Origin: Alteromonas indica
GTDB lineage: Bacteria; Pseudomonadota; Gammaproteobacteria; Enterobacterales; Alteromonadaceae
Reading direction: 5' to 3'
NCBI GenBank assembly: GCA_003056425.1
Contig: PYVY01000003.1
Span: 186,001-250,000 of the forward strand
Length of the DNA: 64,000 bases
Shown: positions 37,236-47,597 of the stretch, piece by piece
Position numbering within the stretch: position 1 is the first letter of the stretch
Layout: each line of letters starts with the position of its first letter
Program-made: the position numbers and the translations under genes
Notes under the pieces: generated by a model
What the model was told of the DNA's origin: nothing
Seen by the model: the letters and a program-made list of their open reading frames with translations, nothing else
The model's database searches: none

Positions 37236-38888
37236 TTAACGAATAATTTTGCCTACTAATTGTTCGGCTTCACTAATGAGTGCTTGTAAGTGAGTATCAC
37301 CTTTAAAGCTCTCTGCATAAATTTTGTATATTTGTTCGGTCCCCGAAGGTCTGGCTGCGAACCAGCCGTTTTCGGTAGATACTTTCAGCCCACCAATAGG
37401 CGCATTATTACCGGGCGCATTGGTTTGCACGGCAGTGATGGGCTCACCGGCCAGCGTATCGCTGGTAACTACCGAAGCATCCATAGCAGACAGCTTTTGC
37501 TTTTCTTCTAACGTTGCCGCCACATCTACCCGCATATACGCAGGCGCACCAAACTTGTCGGTCAACGCCTGATAGTGTTCACCCGGATCTTTACCGGTTA
37601 CAGCCAAAATTTCCGCTGCCAGCAAACACAATATAATACCGTCTTTGTCAGTGGCCCAGGTTTTCCCATCACGTTGTAAGAAAATACCGCCGGCACTTTC
37701 TTCACCAGCAAAACCTATCGTGGATTGACTCATACCCTCTACAAACCATTTAAACCCTACCGGCATTTCGGCCAGATCCCGGTTTACCGACGATGCTACT
37801 CGGTCAATCATTGAACTTGAAACCAGCGTTTTACCAACTTTCAGCGTATCGGGCCACGCTTTGCGGTATTCAAATAAGTAGTTGATCGCTACGGCCAGAT
37901 AATGGTTGGGATTCATCAGCCCACTGCTTTGACACACAATACCATGGCGGTCAAAGTCAGGATCGTTACCCCAAGCCAGATCAAATTTGTCTTTTAGCTC
38001 TATCAGGCCGGCCATCGCATATGCCGATGAACAATCCATTCGCAGCTTGCCGTCTTTATCCCGACGCATAAAACCAAACTGCGGATCCACTTGGTCGTTC
38101 ACTACCGTAATATTCAATCCGTACTTTTCGGCAATACGATCCCAATAGCCGATACCTGCGCCCCCTAATGGGTCGGTACCCAACGTCAGGTTTGCTGCTT
38201 TGATGGCTTGCATATCCACCACCTGCGCTAGCTCGTCGATATACGGCTCCATGAAATCATCTTCTTTAACCGAACCGCTGGCCATCGCTTTACGATAATC
38301 TAATCGCTTCACATCCCGATTGTTATCCGCGATCAGGGCGTTGGCGCGTTCTTGAATCATGCCAGTGACATCACTGTCTGCCGGACCACCATGCGGCGGG
38401 TTATACTTAAAGCCACCATCGCCTGGCGGGTTGTGCGACGGGGTAATAACAATACCGTCGGCAAACTCGGCCGTACGGTCAAGATTGTAGCGAATAATTG
38501 TTCGAGAAATGACGGGGGTAGGCGTATAGCCGCGGCTGGCATTCTGTTTTGTCTGAATAACCACTTCGATATCGTTGGCGCTTAATACTTCAATTGCGGT
38601 AAGCATCGCCGGCTCAGATAGCGCGTGAGTGTCTTTACCAATAAATATCGGACCGGTAATTTGCTGATGTTCACGGTATTCTGCCAAAGCCTGACAGATT
38701 GCAGCGATATGCGTATCTGTAAATGTGCTATTGGCTGCACTACCACGGTGCCCTGATGTACCAAAACTTACTGCTTCGGCAGGTGCCATAGGATCAGGTT
38801 TGTATGCGTAGTACTGGCTTACCAGTTCTGCCACATTGATTAACTGTTCACTGGCGGCAGGTTGCCCCGCCTGAGGATGTAAAGCCAT
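37236..38888 (-). CDS. pgm: phosphoglucomutase (alpha-D-glucose-phosphate specific)
   Basis: Pgm interconverts glucose-1- and glucose-6-phosphate. The 550 residues carry FGTSGHRG near 42-49, the phosphoserine loop [20 protein letters not shown] (Ser150 region), the metal loop [10 protein letters not shown], the sugar loop GEESAGG and the phosphate-binding RPSGTE at the end. AAGGAA precedes the ATG. It lies 50 bases downstream of seqA, the conserved seqA-pgm order, and upstream of glgP. Confidence 0.97.
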   Translation of the reverse strand: MALHPQAGQPAASEQLINVAELVSQYYAYKPDPMAPAEAVSFGTSGHRGSAANSTFTDTHIAAICQALAEYREHQQITGPIFIGKDTHALSEPAMLTAIEVLSANDIEVVIQTKQNASRGYTPTPVISRTIIRYNLDRTAEFADGIVITPSHNPPGDGGFKYNPPHGGPADSDVTGMIQERANALIADNNRDVKRLDYRKAMASGSVKEDDFMEPYIDELAQVVDMQAIKAANLTLGTDPLGGAGIGYWDRIAEKYGLNITVVNDQVDPQFGFMRRDKDGKLRMDCSSAYAMAGLIELKDKFDLAWGNDPDFDRHGIVCQSSGLMNPNHYLAVAINYLFEYRKAWPDTLKVGKTLVSSSMIDRVASSVNRDLAEMPVGFKWFVEGMSQSTIGFAGEESAGGIFLQRDGKTWATDKDGIILCLLAAEILAVTGKDPGEHYQALTDKFGAPAYMRVDVAATLEEKQKLSAMDASVVTSDTLAGEPITAVQTNAPGNNAPIGGLKVSTENGWFAARPSGTEQIYKIYAESFKGDTHLQALISEAEQLVGKIIR

Positions 38889-38938
38889 GCAGATTCCTTG
38901 TTAGGTGAATAAAAAATTAATGCCAAAGCGTACGTGAA

Positions 38939-39589
38939 TCAGGCAAAACGGTTCATTAAGCTTTCACAGGTTGCCTGGTCGTACCCTAATAATTGCAAGA
39001 CCTGCTCCAACATGGCCACTTTCTTGGCGGTATTGTTATTGGTGACGACCCAATACTCACTACCTGGTATCTGTTTAGGGTTAGTGCTACTACCGGTATT
39101 AAGCAATGCCTCTTTACTGGTGGCAAAATACACTCGATTTTTGCCTTTTATTTGCTCGACCTGTTTGAAGCTTTCTGGGTGCAGTTCGTGTAATTGCGCC
39201 AACATAAACAGGAATAAATCGACCCGCTTGGTGTATTCTTTTAGTGCTTCAGGAGTAGCTCGCTTTAGAATTTCGCCGCGGTTAACTGTTTTACGGCCAC
39301 GACTCGCTGCCGGCGCTGACTTTTGTCCGCCGGTGGCACGTGATGGGGCTGCCGTTTTCTGTGCCGCCGCTTTATTTGCGGCGGCAGTTACAGTGGCTTT
39401 TTGCGCAGTAGCAGGTTTACCCGCGGCCGGTTCAGCCGGACGCTGACCAGGCTGAGTTTCGGCGGTTTGTTCTGGGTTAAATTGCGGCATCAGTAATCGA
39501 CGCAAGATATCAGATGCGCTTTCGCCGATGTGTTTGGTTTCACCGGCAATAAACGCGTACAAATCATCATCAATTTCAATACTTTTCAT
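38939..39589 (-). CDS. seqA: replication-initiation regulator SeqA
   Basis: SeqA binds hemimethylated GATC sites, sequesters oriC after initiation and thus implies Dam methylation. The 216-residue protein has the N-terminal oligomerisation domain (MKSIEIDDDLYAFIAGET, SASDILRRLL) and the C-terminal DNA-binding domain (TPEALKEYTKRVDLFLFML, HPESFKQVEQIKGKNRVYF, then VVTNNNTAKK). Between about 40 and 100 is an Ala/Thr/Pro/Lys-rich linker, longer than in the 181-residue E. coli protein. AAGGAA lies ahead of the ATG. It is the first gene of seqA-pgm. Confidence 0.97.
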   Translation of the reverse strand: MKSIEIDDDLYAFIAGETKHIGESASDILRRLLMPQFNPEQTAETQPGQRPAEPAAGKPATAQKATVTAAANKAAAQKTAAPSRATGGQKSAPAASRGRKTVNRGEILKRATPEALKEYTKRVDLFLFMLAQLHELHPESFKQVEQIKGKNRVYFATSKEALLNTGSSTNPKQIPGSEYWVVTNNNTAKKVAMLEQVLQLLGYDQATCESLMNRFA

Positions 39590-39793
39590 AAACCACTTCC
39601 TTAAATAGCTGGCCCATTATAGACAACCCGCTAGCTCGCCGCAGCACTTTATCACTGCTAATTTGGGGTTAATTCGTGCATAAAACAAACGGTTGCGCTT
39701 TTGTGGCTATACTCACGTATTAGTAACGCGACGTTTTTACCAGCTTAAATTGGTAAACTGAGGAATAACCGCTAACAGGGGTGGCAGCCACGG

Positions 39794-40717
39794 ATGAACA
39801 GTACGCAATATCAAGCGTTAATGAACACATTGTCTCAACATATTCTGGGCAAACCGCAGCAGATCAAACTGGCGTTGGCCTGTATGCTGGCAAATGGCCA
39901 TCTGTTAATTGAAGACTTACCCGGTATGGGCAAAACCACGCTGTCTCATGCGCTAGCCGGTTTATTCGGGTTACAGTTTTCGCGTATCCAGTTTACCTCT
40001 GACTTACTGCCCGCGGATATGCTGGGCAGCAATATCTTTAATAGCCGTACTCATGAATTTGAATTTCGCAAAGGCCCGGTCTTTAGCCAATTAGTTCTGG
40101 CAGATGAAATAAACCGTGCAAGCCCGAAAACCCAAAGCGCGCTGTTAGAGGCGATGGAAGAACAACAGGTGAGCATCGACGGTCAGACCTTTGCTTTGCC
40201 CCAACCGTTTTTTGTTATTGGCACACAGAATCCGTCTTATCAAGCAGGCACCTATCCGCTGCCCGAATCCCAGCTTGACCGTTTTCTCATGCGTATATCT
40301 TTAGGCTATCCTGACTGGGAGGCTGAGAAGACTATGCTTAACCAATCCGGGGGACAGCGTAGTGCCACTGGGTTGGTCGAAGTAATAAGCCCTACCCAGC
40401 TTGCCCTATGGCAGCAACAGGTCAGTAATGTTCATGCTGCCGGTGCAGTTATTGACTATATCTTGCGTCTGGTAACAATGAGTCGAACCACGCCAGGGTA
40501 CCCTCACGCCTTGTCACCCCGCGCCAGCAAAGCGATTTTGCAGGCGGCAAAAGCCTGGGCCTTTATGCACGAACGGGACTATATCGTGCCAGAAGATGTA
40601 CAGGCGGTGTTTGAAGCAGTAACAGAGCACCGCTTACGGTCGGTGAATATGGAAAGTGCCCAGGATGCTGTATTGAGCCAGCGCTTGCTGGAGAGTGTCG
40701 ACCCGCTGGCGGCCTGA
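39794..40717 (+). CDS. MoxR-family AAA+ ATPase
   Basis: A 307-residue AAA+ chaperone-like ATPase. Walker A is LPGMGKTTLS near 44-53, Walker B is VLADEINRA near 102-110, followed by SPKTQSALLEAMEE and the sensor block IGTQNP. The C-terminal lid has LSPRASKAIL. It is the first gene of a MoxR-DUF58-transglutaminase operon with gaps of 3 and -11 bases. Such operons are common but their cellular job is poorly defined; folding or activation of a partner, or stress resistance, is proposed for relatives. Confidence 0.93.
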   Translation: MNSTQYQALMNTLSQHILGKPQQIKLALACMLANGHLLIEDLPGMGKTTLSHALAGLFGLQFSRIQFTSDLLPADMLGSNIFNSRTHEFEFRKGPVFSQLVLADEINRASPKTQSALLEAMEEQQVSIDGQTFALPQPFFVIGTQNPSYQAGTYPLPESQLDRFLMRISLGYPDWEAEKTMLNQSGGQRSATGLVEVISPTQLALWQQQVSNVHAAGAVIDYILRLVTMSRTTPGYPHALSPRASKAILQAAKAWAFMHERDYIVPEDVQAVFEAVTEHRLRSVNMESAQDAVLSQRLLESVDPLAA

Positions 40718-40720
40718 ACG

Positions 40721-41692
40721 ATGTTTGCCCGGTTTAAAAATCGTCTCTTATTACAATGGCTGGCCAACCGGATTCCGGGCCAGCGCCGTCATCAACTTTC
40801 AATACAATCGGTATTTATTCTGCCTACCCTGTTTGGCTTCAGCTTTATGATACTTTGCGTGTGCCTGTTTATCTTAGGTACCAATTATCAAAATAACCTG
40901 CTGCTATTGCTAACATATTTTTTTGTCGCTCTGGGCCTGATTAATTTATTTGCCAGCTATCGAAATTTCGCTCGCATCCGGTTACAGGCGAAAGGCATAC
41001 ATCCCGTGTTTGCCGGTGATAATGCCACCTTTCAAATGCAGTTGGTGCACACTACTGATGCTCATCCCCACGGTGAATTAAAAGTCCACTGGTGGGGCCA
41101 CGCCACCGGCATTGTGGTAGATCTGGATGATACCGCTGGCGTTATCAGCCTGCCACGTTTCACTTACCGCCGCGGCGTATTTAGCCTGCCGCGGGTAACC
41201 TTTTCCAGCATGTATCCACTGGGGTTGTTTAAGTGCTGGACCCATTTAGACTTTACCCAACCATTGACAGTGTATCCCAAACAGCAAACCTGTCAGGTTC
41301 GCTTGCACAGTGTCAACGATGCCTCCGGTGAAGTCACCTCGCATGCACCGGGACATGACGATTTCCAGGGCCTCAGAGCCTATTCTGAAGGCGAGCCGCT
41401 CAACCGGATCGCCTGGAAAACGGTAGCGCGGGGCTTACCGCCTGCAGTGAAGGTTTTTAGCGAACAAAGCGGTCAGGCTGGATATCTGCTGATTGACCCA
41501 AACTCGGGAGAGCTTGAGCACCAGATTAGCCGGGCAGCCTTTCAGGCCGTCGCCTTATGCCGCCAGAATTTGTCTTACGGTTTAAAAATTGGCTCGACGG
41601 TTATTTCGCAAGGTAGCGGGCTTGAACACCGTAACCGTTGTTTAGCGGCTATGGCCAGCATTCCGGCAACCGAGGCGGCCAATGATCAGTAG
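40721..41692 (+). CDS. DUF58-domain membrane protein
   Basis: A 323-residue protein with two N-terminal transmembrane helices (SVFILPTLFGFSFMILCVCL and NLLLLLTYFFVALGLINLFA). The DUF58 core follows, with DFQGLRAYSEGEPLNRIAWK at about 222-241 as its hallmark. It starts three bases after the MoxR gene and overlaps the transglutaminase gene by eleven bases. The set is probably one functional unit at the inner membrane. Confidence 0.92.
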   Translation: MFARFKNRLLLQWLANRIPGQRRHQLSIQSVFILPTLFGFSFMILCVCLFILGTNYQNNLLLLLTYFFVALGLINLFASYRNFARIRLQAKGIHPVFAGDNATFQMQLVHTTDAHPHGELKVHWWGHATGIVVDLDDTAGVISLPRFTYRRGVFSLPRVTFSSMYPLGLFKCWTHLDFTQPLTVYPKQQTCQVRLHSVNDASGEVTSHAPGHDDFQGLRAYSEGEPLNRIAWKTVARGLPPAVKVFSEQSGQAGYLLIDPNSGELEHQISRAAFQAVALCRQNLSYGLKIGSTVISQGSGLEHRNRCLAAMASIPATEAANDQ

Positions 41693-43739
41693 CCATTTAC
41701 CTATTGCCGGCCATCGGGCCAGCTTATGTATCGCTTTGACCCTAGGCGTCATTACCTTATGCCTGTACCAGCAACTGATGGCCTGGGTGCTCTTATTGAT
41801 GTGTTGCGCCGTAGGCTCGCGAGTATTTTTGTTCAAAGGCGCTTACCAGCGCGCCCCGGGGACCCGAACGATTAACATGTTGGCACTACTGACGTGTGTG
41901 GCCCTGGGCTGGTTTAGTCGGGACCAGGGCTTGTTACTGACCATGGTAAACCTGCTGGTTTGTGCATGTGCCTTAAAATTATTATTACTGCAAAAACATC
42001 GTGATTTTTTACAGGTATCGGGGTGTTGCCTGTTCCTGATAGGTTGTACTTTTATTTTTTCCCAGGATCTGTTCGCGACTATCCTCTATGCGGTTATCTT
42101 AATGGCCGCGCTGTTATCTTTACAATTGCTGTATGCTCCCCAGCAACCCTTTAAAGGACATGTTAAAACGCTGCTGAAAATGGCTTTGCAGGCCTTGCCC
42201 ATCGCCGTAATTTTATTTCTGGTATTGCCGCACTTACCTCCCTTCTGGGGCATGCCCGAAGGCAAAAGTAGTGAAACCGGATTAAGCGAAAAAATGACCC
42301 CGGGCGATATTGCTAACTTAACCCAGTCTACCGAACGTGTATTCACCGCCACGTTTGATAATGCATTGCCGGCGCCGCAGCAGCGCTATTGGCGGGCAAT
42401 GGTATTAGAACATTTCGATGGCTATAGCTGGCAGGTAGCTGATTATCGTAAAGCCCGCCAGCAGTTACTGCCGCTCATGCCCGGTCAAAGTTCAAGTGAA
42501 GCAGTGCAGTCAACGATAGACAGCCCTGCCTGGCGCTATCAGTTATTAAGCGAACCATCAGGCAACAGCTGGCTTTATGCACTAGGCTATACGCGTCCCC
42601 AGAACTCAAGTACCGCCCAAAAGACGTGGCGAGGTGACGATTATACTCTGATGAGTCGGCAACCAATATTAAGCAAACAGGCTTTTTCGTTAGTAAGTTA
42701 TCCGCGTACCCCGCTATTACTCAGCCCATTGGCGCAGGAGCGACAAGTAAACCTGCAATACCCTGAGCAAACAAACCCGCGCACGCGTGAGTGGGCACTT
42801 GCTTTGCGCCTACAAAGCTCCAGCAATGCGGATTACATAAAACGGCTGCTTGCTTACTTTGCTGACAGCGGTTTTCGCTATACCCTACAACCGGCGGTAA
42901 TGCGTCATGCGCCGGTGGATGCTTTTCTGTTTGATTACCAGGCGGGCTTCTGCGCTCATTACGCCAGTGCCATGACATTAGCGCTACGCATAGCAGGCAT
43001 TCCTGCCCGGGTGGTATCAGGTTATCAGGGCGGGCAACTGTTAGATGAGAAGGTGCTAAATGTGTTTCAATACGATGCCCACGCTTGGGTTGAGGCCAGT
43101 ATAGACGGCAAACATTGGCAACGTTTTGACCCTACCTCGGTGGTTGCCGCTTCACGGTTATTGTATGGTTTTCAAAATGCTATGGCCGATCAACAGGAAG
43201 ATTTGCCGCTATTCTCCCGGGCCCGCAGTCACAACTCTGCTATGGTGGCGGGTGTCTACCAATTCATGGACAACATTAACTACCAATGGAACCGTTGGGT
43301 TTTGGGTTTTGACGGTCAAACTCAGCAGGATTTTTTCACCCGTATTTTGGGACACGCCAGTATAGAGCGTATGACCTTATTTTCACTGGCCGTTGTATTG
43401 TTTATTGCAGGCTTACTGGCGTTTTATTTTATGCCACGGCCCACTCAGCGTAATGTTAAAGAGCCACTGCGCCTCTATCAACATGCTGCCGCAAAACTTC
43501 ACCGGGTAACCGGTCTACCCCGGGATAATCTCCCTGCCCGGGTTTATCAACAGCGACTAAACCCGCTGCTAGATAAAGCAGATCAGCAGGCTCTTGCCCA
43601 GTTCATAGCATGTTTTGAGGCTGTAGAATATCAGCCGGAACACGCCGCTAAGCAAAACCTCCTGCCATTACGGGCCAGCTATAAAGTGTTGATGCGAAGC
43701 TTAAAAACGCGCGGCCCATTTAAGCCCCCGCGAAACTAA
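41682..43739 (+). CDS. transglutaminase-like membrane protein (TgpA type, DUF3488)
   Basis: A 685-residue protein. About five or six N-terminal helices (to residue 190) form the DUF3488 part. A periplasmic transglutaminase core follows, with the triad visible as QAGFCAHYASAM (Cys, about 425), YDAHAWVEA (His) and RFDPTS (Asp). Another helix, FSLAVVLFIAGLLAFYF, precedes a cytoplasmic DUF4129-like tail. TgpA of Pseudomonas is essential in some strains; the substrate is unknown. The 3' end overlaps the convergent gene at 43701 by 39 bases. Confidence 0.93.
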   Translation: MISSHLPIAGHRASLCIALTLGVITLCLYQQLMAWVLLLMCCAVGSRVFLFKGAYQRAPGTRTINMLALLTCVALGWFSRDQGLLLTMVNLLVCACALKLLLLQKHRDFLQVSGCCLFLIGCTFIFSQDLFATILYAVILMAALLSLQLLYAPQQPFKGHVKTLLKMALQALPIAVILFLVLPHLPPFWGMPEGKSSETGLSEKMTPGDIANLTQSTERVFTATFDNALPAPQQRYWRAMVLEHFDGYSWQVADYRKARQQLLPLMPGQSSSEAVQSTIDSPAWRYQLLSEPSGNSWLYALGYTRPQNSSTAQKTWRGDDYTLMSRQPILSKQAFSLVSYPRTPLLLSPLAQERQVNLQYPEQTNPRTREWALALRLQSSSNADYIKRLLAYFADSGFRYTLQPAVMRHAPVDAFLFDYQAGFCAHYASAMTLALRIAGIPARVVSGYQGGQLLDEKVLNVFQYDAHAWVEASIDGKHWQRFDPTSVVAASRLLYGFQNAMADQQEDLPLFSRARSHNSAMVAGVYQFMDNINYQWNRWVLGFDGQTQQDFFTRILGHASIERMTLFSLAVVLFIAGLLAFYFMPRPTQRNVKEPLRLYQHAAAKLHRVTGLPRDNLPARVYQQRLNPLLDKADQQALAQFIACFEAVEYQPEHAAKQNLLPLRASYKVLMRSLKTRGPFKPPRN

Positions 43740-44099
43740 GCCTCGCCGCTGGCTATAGTGGCAAATACAAGCCATGGGAAATAACCTTTTAGCGCGCTGC
43801 TCAAGCCAGGGGACAGCAAACCGTGGCACACACACCCGACCCACTTCATAGGGCCCGGCATATAGCACCATTTCACCGCGATATAGGTTAATACGCGTAA
43901 CCATCGCCATCGGCAAAATTACCCGTTCAATTTCCATCTTGTAAGGTACGGTAAACCGACGTAAGCCGATATAAGATTGGCAGTTCATAACTTGTAGCAC
44001 CAATACCCGGCGGGCCACAAGTTTAGCGCCAACGATAATTGCCAGTACGGCTATCGCCGCTATTACCACCCCTGCAACTACAACCCACAAAGTCGTCAT
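43701..44099 (-). CDS. single-span membrane protein, unknown
   Basis: A 132-residue protein with one N-terminal helix (LWVVVAGVVIAAIAVLAIIV) followed by a basic stretch and a beta-rich region. GGAT lies ten bases before the ATG. It overlaps the end of the transglutaminase gene on the opposite strand by 39 bases. No family is recognised. The unusual Cys and Arg content near the C-terminus, which is the overlapping part, may reflect the shared coding constraint. Confidence 0.55.
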   Translation of the reverse strand: MTTLWVVVAGVVIAAIAVLAIIVGAKLVARRVLVLQVMNCQSYIGLRRFTVPYKMEIERVILPMAMVTRINLYRGEMVLYAGPYEVGRVCVPRFAVPWLEQRAKRLFPMACICHYSQRRGLVSRGLKWAARF

Positions 44100-44216
44100 G
44101 GCTGTTTATCCATAGTCTATTCCCTGCGCCCAGGTGGTTAAGTGTACAAAATGGCAAGTGTGAACGAGGTACAGGTTAAGGCCAGTTTTTGCTGGAAAAG
44201 GGACGATTACAGGCAC

Positions 44217-44248
44217 AAAAAAACCCGCCTCAGCGGGCGGGTTTTTTT
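44217..44248 (-). terminator. strong terminator of the EF-G gene
   Basis: AAAAAAACCCGCC and GGCGGGTTTTTTT make a symmetrical stem-loop 17 bases past the EF-G stop. It can work in both directions. Confidence 0.9.
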
Positions 44249-44264
44249 ACCGTATTACCAGAGA

Positions 44265-46349
44265 TTATCTGGCGTTACGTGCTTTCGCTTCTTCGATAAC
44301 TTTATCAGCAACATTATTCGGACATGGCGCATAATGACTGAATTCCATCGAGAACTGACCACGACCTGATGTCATGGTACGCAGCTGACCGATGTAACCG
44401 AACATTTCAGACAGAGGTACATCTGCCTTAATACGTACACCTGTTACACCTGCTTCCTGGTCTTTAATCATGCCACGGCGACGGTTAAGGTCACCAATAA
44501 CGTCACCAACGTGATCTTCAGGCGTGAACACATCAACTTTCATGATAGGTTCAAGAATCTGTGGACCCGCTTTCGGCATAGACTGACGGAACGCGCCTTT
44601 AGCCGCAATTTCAAACGCAATCGCTGACGAGTCAACGGCGTGGAAACCACCGTCATACAGTTCAACTTCAACGTCCAGAACAGGATAGCCAGCTAGTGGG
44701 CCCTGATCCATCATGCCTTTGAAACCTTTCTCGATAGCTGGGAAGAATTCTTTTGGTACGTTACCACCAACAACAGTTGATTTGAACGTAAAGCCAGAGT
44801 TCACTTCACCAGGCTTGATACGGTAGTCGATCTTACCGAACTGACCAGAACCACCTGATTGTTTCTTATGCGTGTAGCTATCTTCAATTGGTGTAGTGAT
44901 AGTTTCACGGTAAGCAACCTGAGGCTGACCCACTTCCAGTTCAACACCGTAAGTACGCTTCAGGATATCAACTTTGATATCTAAGTGAAGTTCACCCATC
45001 CCTTTAAGGATAGTTTCGCCAGAATCTTCATCCGTTTCTACCTGGAACGAAGGATCTTCAGAAACCAGTTTACCGATAGCGATACTCATTTTCTCTGTAG
45101 CGCCTTTATCTTTAGGCTTAACAGCGATTGAGATTACCGGCTCAGGGAAAATCATTGGCTCTAGTGTACAAGGATGCGCAGTTGAACACAGCGTGTGACC
45201 AGTCTGAACATTCTTCATACCTACAACAGCTAGAATGTCGCCAGCGTGAGCCATAGACAATTCTGTACGATCGTTCGCGTGCATTTCAACCATCCGGCCG
45301 ATACGCTCAGTTTTACCAGTAGCACTGTTAAGAATGGTATCACCTTTCTTCAGTACACCAGAGTAAACGCGGATAAAGGTCAGGGCGCCGAAACGGTCGT
45401 CCATGATTTTAAACGCCAGCGCGCGGAACGGCTCGTCAGTAGATACTTTAGCGACTTCACCAGTAGGTTCACCAGTATCAGCATCAGTAAGTTCTTGTGG
45501 ATCTACTTCAGTTGGGTTAGGCAGATAGTCAATAACACCATCTAGTACCAGTTGAACACCTTTGTTTTTAAAGGCAGAACCACAGAATGTCGGGAAGAAT
45601 TCCAGATCACGTGTACCTTTACGTAAACAACGTTTGATATCAGCAATAGACGGCTCTTCACCATCCATATAAGACATCATCAGGTCGTCATCCATTTCTA
45701 CCGCAGTTTCAATCATGTCTTCGCGGTATTTGGCAACCAGTTCTTTCATGTCTTCTGGCACGTCACATACTTCAAAGTTCTCTGGCAGACCTGTTTCGTC
45801 CCAGATATACGCTTTTTCTTCAAGTACGTCGATGATACCGTTGAAGTCGTCTTCAATACCGATTGGCAGAGTCATTACTACTGGCTTCGCGCCCAGTACT
45901 TTTTTGATCTGACCGATAACACGGTAGAAGTCTGCACCCATACGGTCCAGTTTGTTTACGAAAATAACCCGGGCTACGCCAGATTCGTTCGCATAACGCC
46001 AGTTGGTTTCTGATTGTGGCTCAACACCACCAGAACCACAGAATACACCGATACCACCGTCTAATACTTTCAGTGAACGGTAAACTTCAACAGTGAAGTC
46101 AACGTGTCCTGGAGTATCGATGATGTTCATACGATGATCTTTCCAGAAACAGGTAGTTGCTGCTGACTGGATGGTAATACCACGCTCAGCTTCCTGCTCC
46201 ATGAAGTCAGTTGTTGACTCACCGTCGTGAACCTCACCGGTTTTGTGGATTTTACCGGTTAGCTTCAAAATACGTTCAGTCGTGGTAGTTTTGCCCGCGT
46301 CTACGTGAGCGAAAATACCAATATTTCTGTAATGAGATAAGTCTGCCAT
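44265..46349 (-). CDS. fusA: elongation factor G, stand-alone copy (EF-G2-like)
   Basis: A 694-residue translational GTPase that drives ribosomal translocation or recycling. G1 is [13 protein letters not shown]2 is [11 protein letters not shown]3 is DTPGHVDF and G4 is NKLDRMGAD. All EF-G domains are present to the C-terminal [11 protein letters not shown]. It is not in the str operon (no rpsL, rpsG or tuf beside it). Many Alteromonadales and Vibrio relatives carry such a second EF-G apart from the str-operon copy. Whether it specialises in recycling cannot be told here. Confidence 0.93.
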   Translation of the reverse strand: MADLSHYRNIGIFAHVDAGKTTTTERILKLTGKIHKTGEVHDGESTTDFMEQEAERGITIQSAATTCFWKDHRMNIIDTPGHVDFTVEVYRSLKVLDGGIGVFCGSGGVEPQSETNWRYANESGVARVIFVNKLDRMGADFYRVIGQIKKVLGAKPVVMTLPIGIEDDFNGIIDVLEEKAYIWDETGLPENFEVCDVPEDMKELVAKYREDMIETAVEMDDDLMMSYMDGEEPSIADIKRCLRKGTRDLEFFPTFCGSAFKNKGVQLVLDGVIDYLPNPTEVDPQELTDADTGEPTGEVAKVSTDEPFRALAFKIMDDRFGALTFIRVYSGVLKKGDTILNSATGKTERIGRMVEMHANDRTELSMAHAGDILAVVGMKNVQTGHTLCSTAHPCTLEPMIFPEPVISIAVKPKDKGATEKMSIAIGKLVSEDPSFQVETDEDSGETILKGMGELHLDIKVDILKRTYGVELEVGQPQVAYRETITTPIEDSYTHKKQSGGSGQFGKIDYRIKPGEVNSGFTFKSTVVGGNVPKEFFPAIEKGFKGMMDQGPLAGYPVLDVEVELYDGGFHAVDSSAIAFEIAAKGAFRQSMPKAGPQILEPIMKVDVFTPEDHVGDVIGDLNRRRGMIKDQEAGVTGVRIKADVPLSEMFGYIGQLRTMTSGRGQFSMEFSHYAPCPNNVADKVIEEAKARNAR

Positions 46350-46388
46350 TAGTTCACTTTCATTGGTTCAGAGTAAAAAAACGGCGGG

Positions 46389-46394
46389 ATTATA
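46389..46394 (-). promoter_or_regulatory. -10 element upstream of the EF-G gene
   Basis: A consensus TATAAT on the minus strand is followed by a GC-rich CCCGCCG discriminator, about 40 bases before the ATG. TGTCAA 18 bases upstream is a weak -35. The GC discriminator suggests growth-rate or stringent control. Confidence 0.5.
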
Positions 46395-46498
46395 AAGGAT
46401 TTCAATACCAGATTGACAGCCCTTTCCGCAAAAAGTATAAAACTTATCCAGCGGATCCACGCCACCACTTTATTTTAATTTAATTAATCAACAACTTA

Positions 46499-46525
46499 TT
46501 AAAAAAATAACCCCGAAGGGTTATT
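46499..46525 (-). terminator. terminator of the gcvA-rlmM operon
   Basis: AATAACCC-TTCG-GGGTTATT followed by a T-run on the minus strand. The hairpin begins inside the last codons and stop of rlmM. Confidence 0.85.
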
Positions 46526-47597
46526 CTCTTAAAATCGAAACTGTTATCTCGTCGCGGTCATGATATAGATGCCGCAGACGAATTACAAAACTGTCATCCA
46601 GCTTTTGTAATCGAGCCGTTAAATCTGCCATAGCTTGTGTCACCGTTTCGTAGCGTTTTTTCATCGGTAACTTCAAATTAAATATAGCATGCTCGGCCCA
46701 GCGATTGACTAACCAGTCGCCCATGAGTCTTGCAACCCTGTCAGGCTGCTCTATCATATCACAGACCAGCAGATCTACACGGCCAAATTGCGGACGATAA
46801 GTAAAGCCGTCCGCCGCAAAGTGCTCAACCAGCCCGCTGGCCATCAGTTTTTCATCAATAAGACCATTGTCAATGGCCTCTACATACATCTGTCGATGTA
46901 CCAGCTGATAGGTCCACCCGCCCGGGCAGGCACCTAAATCCACCGCCCGGCCGCCTTCTCTGAAAACCTGTTGCTGTTGTGCAGGCGTTAACATGGTTAA
47001 AATCGCTTCTTCCAGCTTCAGGGTCGACCGGCTAGGCGCCGCAGAGGGAAACTTTAAACGGTAAATTCCATTAGCGTAGGCGCTGCGGCAGTCCGGGTAG
47101 GAGTAGCCCACCAAACAGCGGTCAAACTGGGTGAAAAACACATGCACCCCTCGCCCCTGTGGTTTTTCTTTGTAGGTTAGGCAATTTCCTTTACGCAGAC
47201 CCTGACGCAATACCACGGCAAATTTGCGACAAAACTTTGCCAGTTCTTTGCCCTCATCTGTATCCGCGTGCTCTACCAACAGCAGACCGTTGACCATTGC
47301 TGAATCGTCGTGGTCGATAATCTCCTGTAACACCGGCGATAACCGGTCCTCACGAGGCAGGTCGTCAAGCGTTGAGGTGACCACCACTAATTGCCGGGCA
47401 AACACAGTATCGGCTACTGCAAGACGCTGTCCCAGTTTGTCAGCATCGGCAGGATTATAACAGTCGAATTCCACATAGCCCTGCCCGCGCACAAATTTAG
47501 GATAACCGTAACACTGTAGTTGCGCAGCACGAGCGCTTAGCTCATTCGCCAGGTCGGCTTCATAACCGGCCCGACAATAGCCCAATAAACTAGCCAT
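46521..47597 (-). CDS. rlmM: 23S rRNA 2'-O-ribose methyltransferase RlmM
   Basis: RlmM methylates C2498 of 23S rRNA using S-adenosylmethionine. The 358-residue protein has the N-terminal THUMP-like part (YCRAGYEADLANELSARA), SYPDCRSAYANGIYRLKFPS in the middle, and the SAM motif AVDLGACPGGWTYQLV, followed by VDLLVCDM and LKLPMKKRY with the catalytic Lys. It is the last gene of a compact operon and overlaps ygdD by eight bases. Confidence 0.96.
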   Translation of the reverse strand: MASLLGYCRAGYEADLANELSARAAQLQCYGYPKFVRGQGYVEFDCYNPADADKLGQRLAVADTVFARQLVVVTSTLDDLPREDRLSPVLQEIIDHDDSAMVNGLLLVEHADTDEGKELAKFCRKFAVVLRQGLRKGNCLTYKEKPQGRGVHVFFTQFDRCLVGYSYPDCRSAYANGIYRLKFPSAAPSRSTLKLEEAILTMLTPAQQQQVFREGGRAVDLGACPGGWTYQLVHRQMYVEAIDNGLIDEKLMASGLVEHFAADGFTYRPQFGRVDLLVCDMIEQPDRVARLMGDWLVNRWAEHAIFNLKLPMKKRYETVTQAMADLTARLQKLDDSFVIRLRHLYHDRDEITVSILRE

